Assembly (NCBI GenBank): GCA_963839645.1
Contig: CAWIVZ010000001.1
Span: forward strand, 434,001 to 498,000
DNA from: PALSA-911 sp963839645
GTDB taxonomy: Bacteria; Pseudomonadota; Alphaproteobacteria; Acetobacterales; Acetobacteraceae
DNA length: 64,000 bases
Reading direction: 5' to 3'
Position numbers and translations under genes: made by a program. Of the stretch, positions 33,765 through 45,029 are shown in pieces. The notes below the pieces were generated by a model. That model saw only the letters and a list, made by a program, of their open reading frames with translations, was not told where the DNA came from and did no database searches. How positions within the stretch are numbered: the first letter of the stretch is position 1; each line of letters starts with the position of its first letter.

Positions 33765-35261
33765 GTGACGGCCTCCCTGCAAGGCAAGATCTTCACCGGC
33801 GCCGGCTGGATCGTCGGCTGGCGGATGACCACGCGCGGCCTCGGGCTGGTCAGCACGCTGGTGCTGGCGCGGCTGCTGGTGCCGGCGGATTTCGGCATGG
33901 TGGCGCTGGCCACCAGCTTCTCCCAGGCGATCGAGGCGATGGCGTTCCTGGGGGTCGAGGACGCGCTGGTGCGCGCGGAGCGTCCGGACCGCAGCCTGTA
34001 CGACACGGGGTTCACGCTCAGCCTGCTGCGCGCCCTGGCGATGGCCGGATTGCTGGTCGGGATGGCCGGGCCGGCGGCGGAATGGTTCGCCGAACCGCGG
34101 CTCGTCGCGGTGATCTACGTCCTGGCCGCCGGTACCGCGATCGAGGGGCTCGGCAATATCGGGCTGGTGGAGTTCCGCCGCGATTTCGCGTTCCAGCGGG
34201 AATTCGTCTCGATGATCCTGCCGCGCCTGCTCAGCATCGTGGTGATGATCGGCTTCGCCTGGGTCTGGCGCAGCTACTGGGCGCTGGTGGCCGGAATCGT
34301 GGCCATGCGCTTCGCCCGCGTGGCGCTGAGCTATCGCATGCATCCGTACCGGCCGCGGCTTTCGTTGGCTTCCTGGCGGGAACTGGTCGGCTACTCGTTC
34401 TGGAGCTGGCTGGTGGCGCTGGCGGTGATGGTGCGGGAGCGCAGCACCGCGCTGCTGATCGGACGGATGCTCGGCACCGGGCCGGTCGGTGTTTATTCCG
34501 TTGGGGCGGACCTGGCCGCCCTGCCTACCTCCGAGCTGGTCGAGCCGTTGTCGCGGGCGGCGTTCTCGGGCTTCGCGGCGGCGCGCCACCAGGGCGAACC
34601 GGCCGGCGAGATCTACCTGCGCGTGGTCGCCACCACGGCGCTGCTTACCCTGCCGGCGGGGGTCGGCGCCTCGCTGATCGCCGATCCCCTCGTGCGGCTG
34701 CTGTTCGGACCGAACTGGGTGGAAGCGATCCCCGTGGTGCGGGTTCTCGCCATCGCCGGCGCGGCGACGGTGTTCGGCTATATCGGCTGGACGCTGTTCA
34801 GCGCGCATGCGCTGCTGCGCACAGTGCTGACGGTTTCCGTCCTGGCGGCGGCCGCGCGGGTGCTGCTGCTGGTGCTGTTGCTGCCGCGGGCCGGCGTGCT
34901 GGGCGCGGCGATTGCCGTGACGGTGTCGATTGCCTTCGAGGATGCGCTGTATATCGGCCTGACCTTTCGCCGCTTCGGCGTCGGGGCATCGGCGCTGCTG
35001 GCCCGTGTTTGGCGCGGGGCGCTGGCCGCATCCTGCATGGCCGCGGTGCTGGTCTGGTCCGGAATGGGCTGGGCGCAGTCCACCGGCGGTCCCGGCGAAC
35101 TGGCGATCCAGCTGGCGTCGGCGATCGCGCTGGGCGGCCTGGTCTACGCCGGGGTGCTGCTGCTGGCCTGGTTCGCGAGCGGCCGGCCAGCGGGCGCGGA
35201 AGCGGACGCCGTCGTCCTGCTTGGGGCGATGCCCGGCCGGCTGCGCCGGCGGATTACTTGA
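33765..35261 (+). CDS. Lipopolysaccharide/oligosaccharide flippase, Wzx-like
   Basis: A 498-residue integral membrane protein starting at GTG 33765, with about 12–14 hydrophobic helices. The N-terminus GAGWIVGWRMTTRGLGLVST, then LARLLVPADFGMVALATSFS and FLGVEDALVRAERPDRSLYD are typical of the polysaccharide-transport (MATE-like MOP) superfamily. It should flip lipid-linked saccharides across the inner membrane. No glycosyltransferases are adjacent. It ends 7 bp before the convergent ccmI stop region. Confidence 0.83.
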   Translation: MTASLQGKIFTGAGWIVGWRMTTRGLGLVSTLVLARLLVPADFGMVALATSFSQAIEAMAFLGVEDALVRAERPDRSLYDTGFTLSLLRALAMAGLLVGMAGPAAEWFAEPRLVAVIYVLAAGTAIEGLGNIGLVEFRRDFAFQREFVSMILPRLLSIVVMIGFAWVWRSYWALVAGIVAMRFARVALSYRMHPYRPRLSLASWRELVGYSFWSWLVALAVMVRERSTALLIGRMLGTGPVGVYSVGADLAALPTSELVEPLSRAAFSGFAAARHQGEPAGEIYLRVVATTALLTLPAGVGASLIADPLVRLLFGPNWVEAIPVVRVLAIAGAATVFGYIGWTLFSAHALLRTVLTVSVLAAAARVLLLVLLLPRAGVLGAAIAVTVSIAFEDALYIGLTFRRFGVGASALLARVWRGALAASCMAAVLVWSGMGWAQSTGGPGELAIQLASAIALGGLVYAGVLLLAWFASGRPAGAEADAVVLLGAMPGRLRRRIT

Positions 35262-35964
35262 CCTCTTTTAACCGGCGCTCGGCCATCGGCCGCCAGGGGG
35301 CATTCTTGGGTGCCGCGTCCAGCGCGCCGCGAAACAGTCCGGCGGCCTCCTCGGTCACGTGTCCGGCAGCCTCGGTCAGCGCCTCCGCGGTTTCGGCGGC
35401 AAGGGTGGGGTCGTAACGGACCTGCAGCGCCGTTCCCCACGCCGCCGCCGCCGCCGGCATGTTGCCGCGGCTGGCTTCGGCGTTGCCGAGCAGGACATAG
35501 CCTTGCCGCGTCTGGTCGCTCTTCGGGTCCATCTGGGCCAGCCGGGCGCGAAGCTGGCCGATCATGGCCTCCTCCTTCGCCGCGCGGGCGGCCATGGCGG
35601 CGACCATCTCGGTATGCGGCACCGACGGCAGGCCCGGGCTACCACCGATCAAATAGAGGCCCAGCGCCGCCGCGGGCACCAGGGTCAGCGCGGCGACCAG
35701 GGGAAAGCGACGGCCACGAACCGGCGGAATGTCCTCGCTATCGGCCGCCGCCAGCAGCCGGCGCTGCACTTCGAGCATCGCGCTGGCGTGTTCCGCCGGG
35801 CCGAGCCGGCCTTCCGCCAACTCCCGGTCGAGCTCGACAAGCTGGGCACGGTGCAGCGCCAGGGCGGCATCGCGGCGGCCCCGCGGGGCGGAACCATGCA
35901 GCAGCGACAGGATCAGTGGCGCCAGGGCCACCAGCGACAAGGCCAGAAGGGCAATCCAGATCAT
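35254..35964 (-). CDS. ccmI: Cytochrome c biogenesis protein CcmI
   Basis: A 236-residue protein starting at ATG 35964, two overlapping bases into ccmH. It begins with a membrane segment (MIWIALLALSLVALAPLIL), has the HRAQLVELDRELAEGRLGPA block typical of CcmI, a second membrane segment, and a TPR-like C-terminal domain (YVLLGNAEASRGNMPAAAAA). CcmI brings apocytochrome c to the heme ligase CcmF/H in the periplasm. It is the last gene of the ccm operon. Confidence 0.88.
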   Translation of the reverse strand: MIWIALLALSLVALAPLILSLLHGSAPRGRRDAALALHRAQLVELDRELAEGRLGPAEHASAMLEVQRRLLAAADSEDIPPVRGRRFPLVAALTLVPAAALGLYLIGGSPGLPSVPHTEMVAAMAARAAKEEAMIGQLRARLAQMDPKSDQTRQGYVLLGNAEASRGNMPAAAAAWGTALQVRYDPTLAAETAEALTEAAGHVTEEAAGLFRGALDAAPKNAPWRPMAERRLKEVK

Positions 35965-36434
35965 GATCCGCTCAATTTGGCCAATCGCTGCCGCTCGGCA
36001 TCCGATAAGGGTTCGGGCGGTTCGGGCCTGCGCCGCCGGCCCAGGATCACCGCCCCGGCGCCTATACCGGCCGCCAGCGCCGGTGCTCCCCAGAGCAGAA
36101 AGGTAAGGGCGGAGAAGGGCGGGCGCAGGCGGATGAAATCGCCGTACCGCGCGACCATCCAGTCCATGATCTGCTGGTCGGTCTCTCCCGCCCGCACGTG
36201 GTCGCGGATGATGCGGCGGAAATCGCGGGCGAGGTCGGCTTCGGACTCCTCGACGCTCTCGTTCTGGCAGACCATGCAGCGCAACTGGCGGCCGATAGTC
36301 TCCGCCCGCGCCTCCTGCGCGGGGTCGGGCAGCATCTCCGCCGGATTGCTGACGGCGAAGGCTGGGGTGGCCAGCAACGGCGCGGCAAACCACGGCGCCG
36401 CGAACAGCAGCAGCAACGTCCAGCGTGGGATCAT
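35961..36434 (-). CDS. ccmH: Cytochrome c maturation protein CcmH
   Basis: A 157-residue protein with a signal peptide, the redox motif LRCMVCQ (residues 51–57) that reduces the CXXCH of apocytochrome c, and one C-terminal membrane helix (FLLWGAPALAAGIGAGAVIL). It overlaps ccmI and ccmG by 4 bp each, indicating tight translational coupling. Confidence 0.93.
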   Translation of the reverse strand: MIPRWTLLLLFAAPWFAAPLLATPAFAVSNPAEMLPDPAQEARAETIGRQLRCMVCQNESVEESEADLARDFRRIIRDHVRAGETDQQIMDWMVARYGDFIRLRPPFSALTFLLWGAPALAAGIGAGAVILGRRRRPEPPEPLSDAERQRLAKLSGS

Positions 36435-37003
36435 GCCAGCTGCTTCAGCATGGGCATGAGTTCCTGCTGCACAATTTCCGTCGTCAGCGCACCCGCCCAG
36501 CGCCAGCGAACGATGCCGCCGGTGTCAATCAGGTAGGTTTCCGGCACGCCGTAAAGGCCGAAATCGATCGCGACCCGTCCCGGCGCATCGCGCCCGACCC
36601 GTACATACGGATTGCCGTGCCGGCGCAGGAACGCGCCGGTCGCTTCCGGCTTGTCCTTGTAGGCGATGCCGAATACCGGCTGGCCGGCCTGTTTCAGCGC
36701 CATCAGCACCCCCGTCTCCGCGACGCACGGCACGCACCAGGAGGCGAAGAAGTTCAGCAGCACCGGCCGCCCGAGCGATGTGAGATCGGCCGAGCCGAAG
36801 CCTGGACCATCCCCCCCTGGGCCATCCCCCTGCCCGGGCAGGGTGAAATCCGGCACCTTCTTGCCGACCAGCGCGCTCGGCACGCCGCGCGGATCGAACT
36901 TGCCCGAGCGCATGCGGTCCAGCATCGTGTACAGCCCGACGCCAGCCACGCCGGCGATGCCAAGCGGCAGCAGCAGGACCAGGCGGCGATTGAGCGCCGT
37001 CAT
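36431..37003 (-). CDS. ccmG: Thiol:disulfide interchange protein CcmG/DsbE
   Basis: A 190-residue membrane-anchored thioredoxin starting at ATG 37003. It has an N-terminal helix, KVPDFTLPG, the active site FFASWCVPCVAE (Cys90 and Cys93), and a cis-proline in YGVPETYLID. It keeps apocytochrome c and CcmH reduced in the periplasm. It overlaps ccmF and ccmH by 4 bp. Confidence 0.93.
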   Translation of the reverse strand: MTALNRRLVLLLPLGIAGVAGVGLYTMLDRMRSGKFDPRGVPSALVGKKVPDFTLPGQGDGPGGDGPGFGSADLTSLGRPVLLNFFASWCVPCVAETGVLMALKQAGQPVFGIAYKDKPEATGAFLRRHGNPYVRVGRDAPGRVAIDFGLYGVPETYLIDTGGIVRWRWAGALTTEIVQQELMPMLKQLA

Positions 37004-38971
37004 TCGGCCGGGACCGCCGGGACCGCCATGGCGCGCCGTGCCGGCGCACCGACGCGCAGCCGCCGGTCGAGCAGCGACAGGAAGCCGCCGAACGCCATCA
37101 CCAGCGCACCGAGCCAGATCCAGGGCGCCAGGAAATTGTAGTGCAGCCGCAGCACCGCGGTGCCGTCGTGCTCCTCGCCCAGCACGGCATACAGATCGGC
37201 GATCGGGCTGCTTTGGATGGCGGTCTCGGTCACGGTCATCGTCTGGGTGGTGAAGCTGTGGCGGGCGGGATGGAACATCCCGACCTCCTCGCCGTCGCGG
37301 GTCACCCGGATGTCGGCCACACGGGCATTGAAGTTGGGCCCTTTTTCGTCGTGCAGGTCCACCAGCGTCCATTCATAACCGGCCAGCGAAACCGTCTGGC
37401 CCGGCGCGATCGCGACGATGGTGGTCTGCGCCAGGGACATCCCGGCGATCCCGGCGATCGTCAGCCCCATGCCGGCATGCGCGACCGCCCCGCCCCAGAC
37501 CGACAGCTTCAGGCCGGCCAACCGGGAGACGCTGTTGGTCAGCGGAACGCGGAACAGCCGGATGCGCTGGACGATCTCGGCGAAGCTCCCCAGCACCAGC
37601 CAGGCGGCGGCTGCGAAGGCCAGGGCCGCCATGCCAGCGTGAAAGCCAAGCTCGGCGACGATGCCGACCGCGGCGGCGACCAGCGCCACCCACCATAGCT
37701 TCAGCAGAGCGGGGCCCAGGGCGGCGCGCTTCCACGACAGCACCGGCCCCACCGCCATCGCCAGGAACAGCGGCGCGACCAGGGGCAGGACCGCCGAATT
37801 GAAATAGGGCGGGCCGACACTGATCTTGGCGCCGAACAGCAGGTCGGCGAACAACGGATAGATCGTGCCGGTAAGCACAACGGCGGCGATCGAGCACAGC
37901 AGGATGTTGTTCAGCACCAGCGCGCCCTCCCGCGATACCGGGGAGAACAGGCCGGACGCCGACAGTACCGGCGCGCGGATCGCGAACAGCAGCAGGCTGC
38001 CGCCGATCACCAGCGCCAGCAGCCCCAGGATGAAGATCCCGCGCGTCGGATCATTCGCAAAGCTGTGCACCGAGTTGAGGATGCCGGAGCGCACCAGGAA
38101 CGTGCCCGACAAGCGACAGCGAGAAGGTTCCGATGGCCAGCAGCACGGTCCAGGTCTTCAGCGCCTCCCGCTTCTCCACCACGATGGCGGAATGCAGCAG
38201 CGCCGTGCCGGTCAGCCAGGGCAGCAGGGAGGCGTTCTCCACCGGGTCCCAGAACCAGTAGCCGCCCCAGCCGAGAATGTAATACGACCAGAACGACCCG
38301 AGCATGATGCCCATCGTCAGCAGGCTCCAGGACGCCAGCGTCCAGGGCCGCACCCAGCGCCCCCAGGAGGCGTCGATCCGCCCTTCCAGCAGGGCGGCGA
38401 CGGCGAAGGCGAAGGGAATGGCAAAGCCGACATAGCCGGCATAGAGGATCGGCGGATGGATCGCGAGGCCCGGGTCCTGCAGCAGCGGGTTCATGTCCCG
38501 CCCGTCCTCCGGCACCGGCCAGAGCCGCAGGAAGGGGTTGGAGGTCAGCAGCGCGAACAGCTCGAACCCGACCGAGGTGCCGCCGAGCACACCGATCACC
38601 CGGGCGCGCAGCGATGAGGGCAGGTTGCGCCCGAACAGCCCGACCGCCCCGCCGCAGATCGCCAGGATCAGGCACCAGAGCAGGATCGAGCCCTCGTGAT
38701 TCCCCCAGGTGCCGGAGATCTTGTAGATCATCGGCTTCAGCGAATGGGAGTTCTCGGCCACGTTCAGCACCGAGAAATCGTCGATCACCGAACTCCAGAC
38801 CAAGCTGGCATAGGCGGCGACGAGGGCGATCAGCTGCCCGAACGCCAGCGCGGGCGCCGCCGCCATCAGCCGGATGTCGCGGGCCTGCGCGCCCCAGAGC
38901 GGCAGGATCATCTGCGCGGCGGCGAAGGCAACGGCCAGGGCGAGGGCGAAATGGCCCAGTTCCGGGATCAT
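37000..38971 (-). CDS. ccmF: Heme lyase CcmF (frameshifted)
   Basis: Large polytopic protein of about 656 residues starting at ATG 38971. The heme-handling WWD region reads WGGYWFWDPVENASLLPWLT. Conserved SGTWGNHEGSILLWCLI and HPPILYAGYVGF lie upstream of it. After FSLSL the frame changes near 38111 (one extra base), and it continues SGTFLVRSGILNSVHSFAND to the end at 37000. As CcmF is needed for c-type cytochromes, a sequencing error is the likeliest reason. Confidence 0.9.
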
Positions 38972-39474
38972 CCGCCCGCCTTCTTGGGGATCAGCGTGTT
39001 CCAGGTCGAGGCCGGCGGCGGCGGCTTGCCGTCGTCGGGGTTCCAGTGGCCGGTCTTCTTCAAGGCTTCCTCGACGTCCTTCGGCATATAGGTCTCGTCA
39101 TGCTTGGCCAGCACCTCCGATGCCCGGAAGCTGCCGTCCGCGGCCATGCTGCCGAGCGCCACAACGCCCTGCCCCTCGCGGAAGAGGTCCGGCAGGATGC
39201 CGGTGTAGTTGACCGTCACCGTGCCGGCGCCGTCGGTGACCTGGAAGCGGGCGGTGGGATGGCCGTTCTCGCTCACCCGCTCCACGCTGCCTTTCACGAC
39301 CAGGCCGCCCAGGCGGAAGGTCCGCCCGATCGCCGGCGCCTTGGTGGCGATCTCGGATGGCGGGATGAAGAACACCAGCGTGTCGCGGAAGGCCATCAGC
39401 GCGAGCGCCGTGGCGCTGCCGAGGCCGATGCCGCAGGCGACGAGGATCCAAAGGCGACGGCGTTTGCGGGTCAT
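38968..39474 (-). CDS. ccmE: Cytochrome c-type biogenesis heme chaperone CcmE
   Basis: A 168-residue periplasmic heme chaperone anchored by one N-terminal helix. The heme-binding His125 is in VLAKHDETYMP, and FRLGGLVVKGSVER and VNYTGILPDLFREGQGVVA are family blocks. It overlaps ccmD and ccmF by 4 bp. Confidence 0.93.
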   Translation of the reverse strand: MTRKRRRLWILVACGIGLGSATALALMAFRDTLVFFIPPSEIATKAPAIGRTFRLGGLVVKGSVERVSENGHPTARFQVTDGAGTVTVNYTGILPDLFREGQGVVALGSMAADGSFRASEVLAKHDETYMPKDVEEALKKTGHWNPDDGKPPPPASTWNTLIPKKAGG

Positions 39475-39608
39475 CGTCTCTTCCGGGTGTCGATTGCCGC
39501 CAGCCGGCGGGTCGCGCGGCGCGAGCGAAGCCAGGCATCGATCGCAAAGCCAACGGGCACGACCGTGCCCAGCGTATAGACGGCGATGATGTAGGGCAGA
39601 TGGGTCAC
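39471..39608 (-). CDS. ccmD: Heme exporter protein CcmD
   Basis: A 45-residue protein starting at GTG 39608, overlapping the ccmC stop by 4 bp. It has one membrane helix (YIIAVYTLGTVVPVGFAIDA) followed by a basic tail (WLRSRRATRRLAAIDTRKRR), the usual CcmD layout. CcmD helps release holo-CcmE from the CcmABC complex. Confidence 0.85.
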   Translation of the reverse strand: MTHLPYIIAVYTLGTVVPVGFAIDAWLRSRRATRRLAAIDTRKRR

Positions 39609-40420
39609 TTCTGGCTGTCCGCCCGCGCGCTGAGCAGGCCGCGGATGCGCCGCTCCATGACCGCGCTGCGCGTGCGGGTCAAGACGATGGCGGCGAAGAC
39701 GCACGCATAGCCGACCCCGGCGACCGCCAGCGGCCAGAACATGTCGATATGCATGCTGGGCGCCCCGGTCAGCCCGATGGTCGCGGGCTGGTGCAGGGTA
39801 TTCCACCAGTCCACCGAGAACTTGATGATCGGCAGGTTCACCACGCCGATCAGCGCCAGGATGGCCCCGGCGCGATAGCCGCGCGTCGGGTCGTCGAACG
39901 CGCGCACCAGCGCGACATGGCCGAGATACAGGAAGAACAGCACGAGCACCGAGGTCAGCCGCGCGTCCCACACCCACCAGGCGCCCCACATCGGCTTGCC
40001 CCAGATGCTGCCGCTGGCCAGGCACAAAGCGGTGAAGCCGGCGCCGACGGGCGAGATTTCGGCCGCCGCCAGGTCCGCCAGCGGATGGCGCCACACCAGC
40101 GACAGCAGCGAGCAGACCGCGAGCGCGAAATACCCGGCGCTCGCCAGCCAGGCCGAGGGCACGTGCACATACATCATGCGCACCGCGTCGCCCTGCTGCC
40201 AGTCGGCCGGCGCCACGAACAACCCGGCGTACAGGCCGATGGCGGTCAGTACCGCCCCGGTCAGGGCCAGCCACGGCAGAACGGCGCCGGACATCCGCAG
40301 GAAGCGCCCGGGATTGGCGAACCGGTGCAGGTTGCGCCCGGACGGACCGGGGCCGGCCCGGCTGGAACCAGACGGGTCGGGGCCAAGCGGGCGCGGCGTA
40401 AGGGCGGGGGTGATTTCCAC
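39605..40420 (-). CDS. ccmC: Heme ABC transporter permease CcmC
   Basis: A 271-residue, six-helix protein with the heme-binding WWD motif GAWWVWDARLTSVLVLFFLY flanked by conserved His residues (YVHVPSAW). It loads heme onto CcmE. The N-terminus has a 42-residue Pro-rich extension before the first helix, so translation may start later, for example at the Met near residue 43. It is first in this ccm run; ccmA and ccmB are not in the window. Confidence 0.92.
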   Translation of the reverse strand: MEITPALTPRPLGPDPSGSSRAGPGPSGRNLHRFANPGRFLRMSGAVLPWLALTGAVLTAIGLYAGLFVAPADWQQGDAVRMMYVHVPSAWLASAGYFALAVCSLLSLVWRHPLADLAAAEISPVGAGFTALCLASGSIWGKPMWGAWWVWDARLTSVLVLFFLYLGHVALVRAFDDPTRGYRAGAILALIGVVNLPIIKFSVDWWNTLHQPATIGLTGAPSMHIDMFWPLAVAGVGYACVFAAIVLTRTRSAVMERRIRGLLSARADSQK

Positions 40421-40578
40421 GAAGCGATCCTAGACCAACGCTGCCGCCGTTTGAAGGCGCAGCGACTTGTCCCTAAGGTAGGAGCACGCACGACGACGGC
40501 AACCTGCGCCCATTCGATCGCAGGCAACTTGATGCAGAGCAATGACGAGACAATGATTTCCGCAAGCTGGGAAGCCGC

Positions 40579-40995
40579 ATGCCGAACCACTGGCTGGTAA
40601 AGTCCGAACCCGACGCGTTCAGCTGGGACCAGCAGGTGTTCAACGTCGTCGAGCCCTGGACCGGCGTGCGCAACCACATGGCGAAGAACAATCTGAAAGC
40701 CATGAAGAAGGGGGATCTCGCCTTCTTCTACCACTCCAATGTCGGCAAGGAGATCGTCGGCGTGGTGGAGGTCGCGAACGAGGCCTATCCGGACCCGACC
40801 GCCGAAAGCGGGGACTGGGTGTGCGTGGACATGCGCGCCGTCGGGCCGATGCCCAAGCCTGTCACACTCGCCGCGATCAAGGCCGAGCCGGCGCTGGCGG
40901 ATGTCGCGCTGGTGCGGATGTCGCGCCTGTCCGTGATGCCGATTGCGCCGGAGCACTGGAAGGTCCTTTGCAAGATGGGCGGATGGAAGCGGTAG
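40579..40995 (+). CDS. EVE domain-containing protein
   Basis: A 138-residue protein starting with MPNHWLVKSEPDAFSW, and then GVRNHMAKNNLKAMKKGDLA FFYHSN-type blocks typical of the EVE (thymocyte nuclear protein 1) fold, a PUA-like domain that binds modified nucleotides in RNA or DNA. It overlaps the downstream Rieske gene by 13 bp. Confidence 0.9.
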   Translation: MPNHWLVKSEPDAFSWDQQVFNVVEPWTGVRNHMAKNNLKAMKKGDLAFFYHSNVGKEIVGVVEVANEAYPDPTAESGDWVCVDMRAVGPMPKPVTLAAIKAEPALADVALVRMSRLSVMPIAPEHWKVLCKMGGWKR

Positions 40996-41360
40996 ATCAG
41001 CCTGGCCTGCTGCCGCCGCGGCTGCGCCTTCTGTGCCGGGTCGAGGACATCCCCGACCCCGGCGCCAAGGGTTTTCCACCGGCCCCCGGCGGTTTCACCG
41101 GCCTGTTCGCGGTGCGCCAGGGCACGGACATCCGCGTCTACGTGAATGCCTGCCCCCATATCGGCATCTCGCTCCACTGGCTGCCGGATCGCTTCCTCTC
41201 GGTGGACGGGCGGTTTATCGTCTGTTCCACCCATGGCGCCGAGTTCCGGCTGATGGACGGCTATTGCGTGCGCGGCCCCTGCCAGGGCGACGCGCTGGAA
41301 GCGGTGATGATACAGATCAAGGACGGCGACGTTCTGGTGGCGGAAGACGCGGGGCTATAA
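40983..41360 (+). CDS. Rieske [2Fe-2S] domain protein
   Basis: A 125-residue small ferredoxin-like protein starting at ATG 40983, inside the end of the EVE gene. The cluster ligands are in ACPHIGISLHW and CSTHGAEFR (Cys-X-His ... Cys-X2-His). It probably serves as an electron carrier for an oxygenase or reductase not identified here. Confidence 0.85.
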   Translation: MEAVDQPGLLPPRLRLLCRVEDIPDPGAKGFPPAPGGFTGLFAVRQGTDIRVYVNACPHIGISLHWLPDRFLSVDGRFIVCSTHGAEFRLMDGYCVRGPCQGDALEAVMIQIKDGDVLVAEDAGL

Positions 41361-41447
41361 CCTCGAACCGACAGCCGCGGCGTGCCTCCCGCGCAAGACC
41401 CCGCCTGATAAGACGCAGACCAATTAAGACTGGGAAGGAATAAACCG

Positions 41448-43393
<1,946 letters not shown>

Positions 43394-43400
<7 letters not shown>

Positions 43401-43417
43401 GCGCGAACGCTCAGCCC
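43394..43417. terminator. Bidirectional hairpin between acsA and the GST gene
   Basis: A perfect 10-bp stem, GGGCTGAGCG and CGCTCAGCCC, with a CGAA tetraloop. It includes the acsA stop codon and lies 12 bp before the end of the convergent GST gene. No long T-run follows on the plus strand, so termination efficiency is uncertain. Confidence 0.6.
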
Positions 43418-43428
43418 AAAGTCGTTCT

Positions 43429-44028
43429 TCAGCCCTTGAACGCCGGGCGGCCGGTGCAGCGGTTCAGCCAGTCGGCGGCCTTAGGGTAGGCAGACAGGTC
43501 GAACCGACCCGCCTTCGCCCACACCATCACGGCGGCCACGTTCAGATCGGCAACGGTAAAATGTTCGCCGAGCAGATAGGGACGTCCGGCGAGGTGATCT
43601 TCCAGCACCTGCAGCGGGCGCTCCAGATCGGTCTTGCATTGCGCCAGCGTGGCATCATCCACCGGCCGCATGCCCAGGACGTGCAGCATGTTGGTGAGCA
43701 GCGGCTTCTCCAGCTCGGTCATCGCCCAGAAGCTCCACTGCGTCGCCAGCGCCTCCTCCTCGAGCGACTTGAGGCCGATCGGGTGGCCGTGGCCGTATTT
43801 CTTGGCGAGATAGAGGTTGATGGCCATGAACTCGTACAGCGTGAAGCCATTGTCGTCGATCGCCGGCACGCGGGCGTTCGGATTGGCCTGCAGCAGTTCT
43901 GGCGATTCCCGGGTCTTGGCGAAATGCACCGGCACATTCTCGTGCGCCAGGCCAAGCTCGCGCGCCAGCCAAAGGCTGCGCGCGGCGCGCGACTGCGGAA
44001 TGCCGTAGATTTTCAGTGATGCGTCCAT
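43429..44028 (-). CDS. Glutathione S-transferase family protein
   Basis: A 199-residue protein. The start ATG 44028 (MDASLKIYGIPQSRAARSLW) is preceded by a GGGGAG site; the frame extends a further 14 codons. It has the thioredoxin-fold N-terminus with cis-Pro in NPNARVPAIDDNGFTLYEFM, glutathione-contacting residues, and a helical C-terminal domain with LLGEHFTVADLNVAAVM (N-capping box). The electrophile substrate is unknown. Confidence 0.9.
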   Translation of the reverse strand: MDASLKIYGIPQSRAARSLWLARELGLAHENVPVHFAKTRESPELLQANPNARVPAIDDNGFTLYEFMAINLYLAKKYGHGHPIGLKSLEEEALATQWSFWAMTELEKPLLTNMLHVLGMRPVDDATLAQCKTDLERPLQVLEDHLAGRPYLLGEHFTVADLNVAAVMVWAKAGRFDLSAYPKAADWLNRCTGRPAFKG

Positions 44029-44190
44029 AGGCTTGCTCCCCTTCATGTTCGTCCGCGGACAGTATCCCATCCTCTGTCATTGCGCATACGGCTTACGCCG
44101 ATGTGTTCCGTCACGGCGCGGCCCGCGCTTGCGACAACCACGAAACGTTTGCTAACGATGCCAATGCGGATCTGTTCATGAGCGTTAAAA

Positions 44191-44219
44191 CCACTCCTCT
44201 CAGGGGTTGGCGGGAGTGG
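44191..44219 (+). promoter_or_regulatory. Stem-loop in the aqpZ leader region
   Basis: CCACTCC (44191–44197) pairs with GGAGTGG (44213–44219), with a 15-base loop, about 90 bp upstream of the aquaporin start. It could be a leader structure or an operator. Confidence 0.3.
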
Positions 44220-44305
44220 AATCGCTAAACTGTCAAACATCTTCGACAGGCGAAATGGGTAGTCTGCAAACCTATAGCGTTCGAAAATTGGGGAGTTAAG
44301 GCCAC

Positions 44306-44998
44306 ATGGACATGACCCGGCGCGTCGGCGCGGAATTCTTCGGCACTTTCTGGCTGACCTTCGGCGGCTGCGGCAGCGCCGTGCTGGCGGCGGCCTACCC
44401 CCAGCTTGGCATCGGCTTCGCCGGTGTCGCGCTGGCCTTCGGCCTGACGGTGCTGACCATGGCCTACGCCGTAGGGCATATTTCCGGCGGCCATTTCAAT
44501 CCGGCCGTTACGATCGGCCTATGGGCCGGCGGGCGGTTCAAGACCGGCGACATCATCCCCTATTGGATCGCCCAGGTTGCCGGCGCCATTGCCGCGTCGG
44601 CGGTGCTGTATGTGATCGCTTCCGGCAAGCCGGACTTCGTCATGGGCGGCTTTGCCTCCAACGGTTACGGCGACCTCAGCCCGGGCAAATACAGCCTGAT
44701 GGCCTGCCTGTTGATGGAGGTGCTGGCGACGTTCTTCTTCCTGATGATCATCCTTGGATGCACCTCCAAGCGCGCGGCGGTCGGCTTCGCGGGAATTCCG
44801 ATCGGCCTGGGGCTGACGCTGATCCACCTGATCTCGATCCCCGTCACCAACACCTCGGTCAACCCTGCCCGCAGCACCGGCCCGGCCCTGTTCGCCGGCG
44901 GTGACTATATCGGCCAGCTTTGGCTGTTCTGGGTAGCCCCGATCGTCGGCGCGCTGATCGCCGGCGCCGTGTCGCGCTGGCTGCACGACGAGGAGTAG
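44306..44998 (+). CDS. aqpZ: Aquaporin Z
   Basis: A 230-residue water channel of the inner membrane with six helices and two NPA half-helices, GGHFNPAVTIGLW (about 61–73) and NTSVNPARSTGPAL (near 185). Arg of the selectivity filter follows the second NPA, and a His in VLTMAYAVGHISGG fits a water-selective pore. A short hairpin (GGGGC and GCCCC, about 45005–45020) follows the stop. Confidence 0.93.
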   Translation: MDMTRRVGAEFFGTFWLTFGGCGSAVLAAAYPQLGIGFAGVALAFGLTVLTMAYAVGHISGGHFNPAVTIGLWAGGRFKTGDIIPYWIAQVAGAIAASAVLYVIASGKPDFVMGGFASNGYGDLSPGKYSLMACLLMEVLATFFFLMIILGCTSKRAAVGFAGIPIGLGLTLIHLISIPVTNTSVNPARSTGPALFAGGDYIGQLWLFWVAPIVGALIAGAVSRWLHDEE

Positions 44999-45029
44999 GC
45001 AAGGCTGGGGCTTCCGCCCCAAACCTGCG

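Noticed and set aside
32250..34808. 852-codon open frame on the minus strand
   Set aside because: Antisense to ltnD, DUF2848 and the flippase gene, which have clear family signatures.
44999..45022. Intrinsic terminator after aqpZ
   Set aside because: The short GGGGC/GCCCC hairpin has no T-run and looks more like a copy of the 3'-end repeat family.
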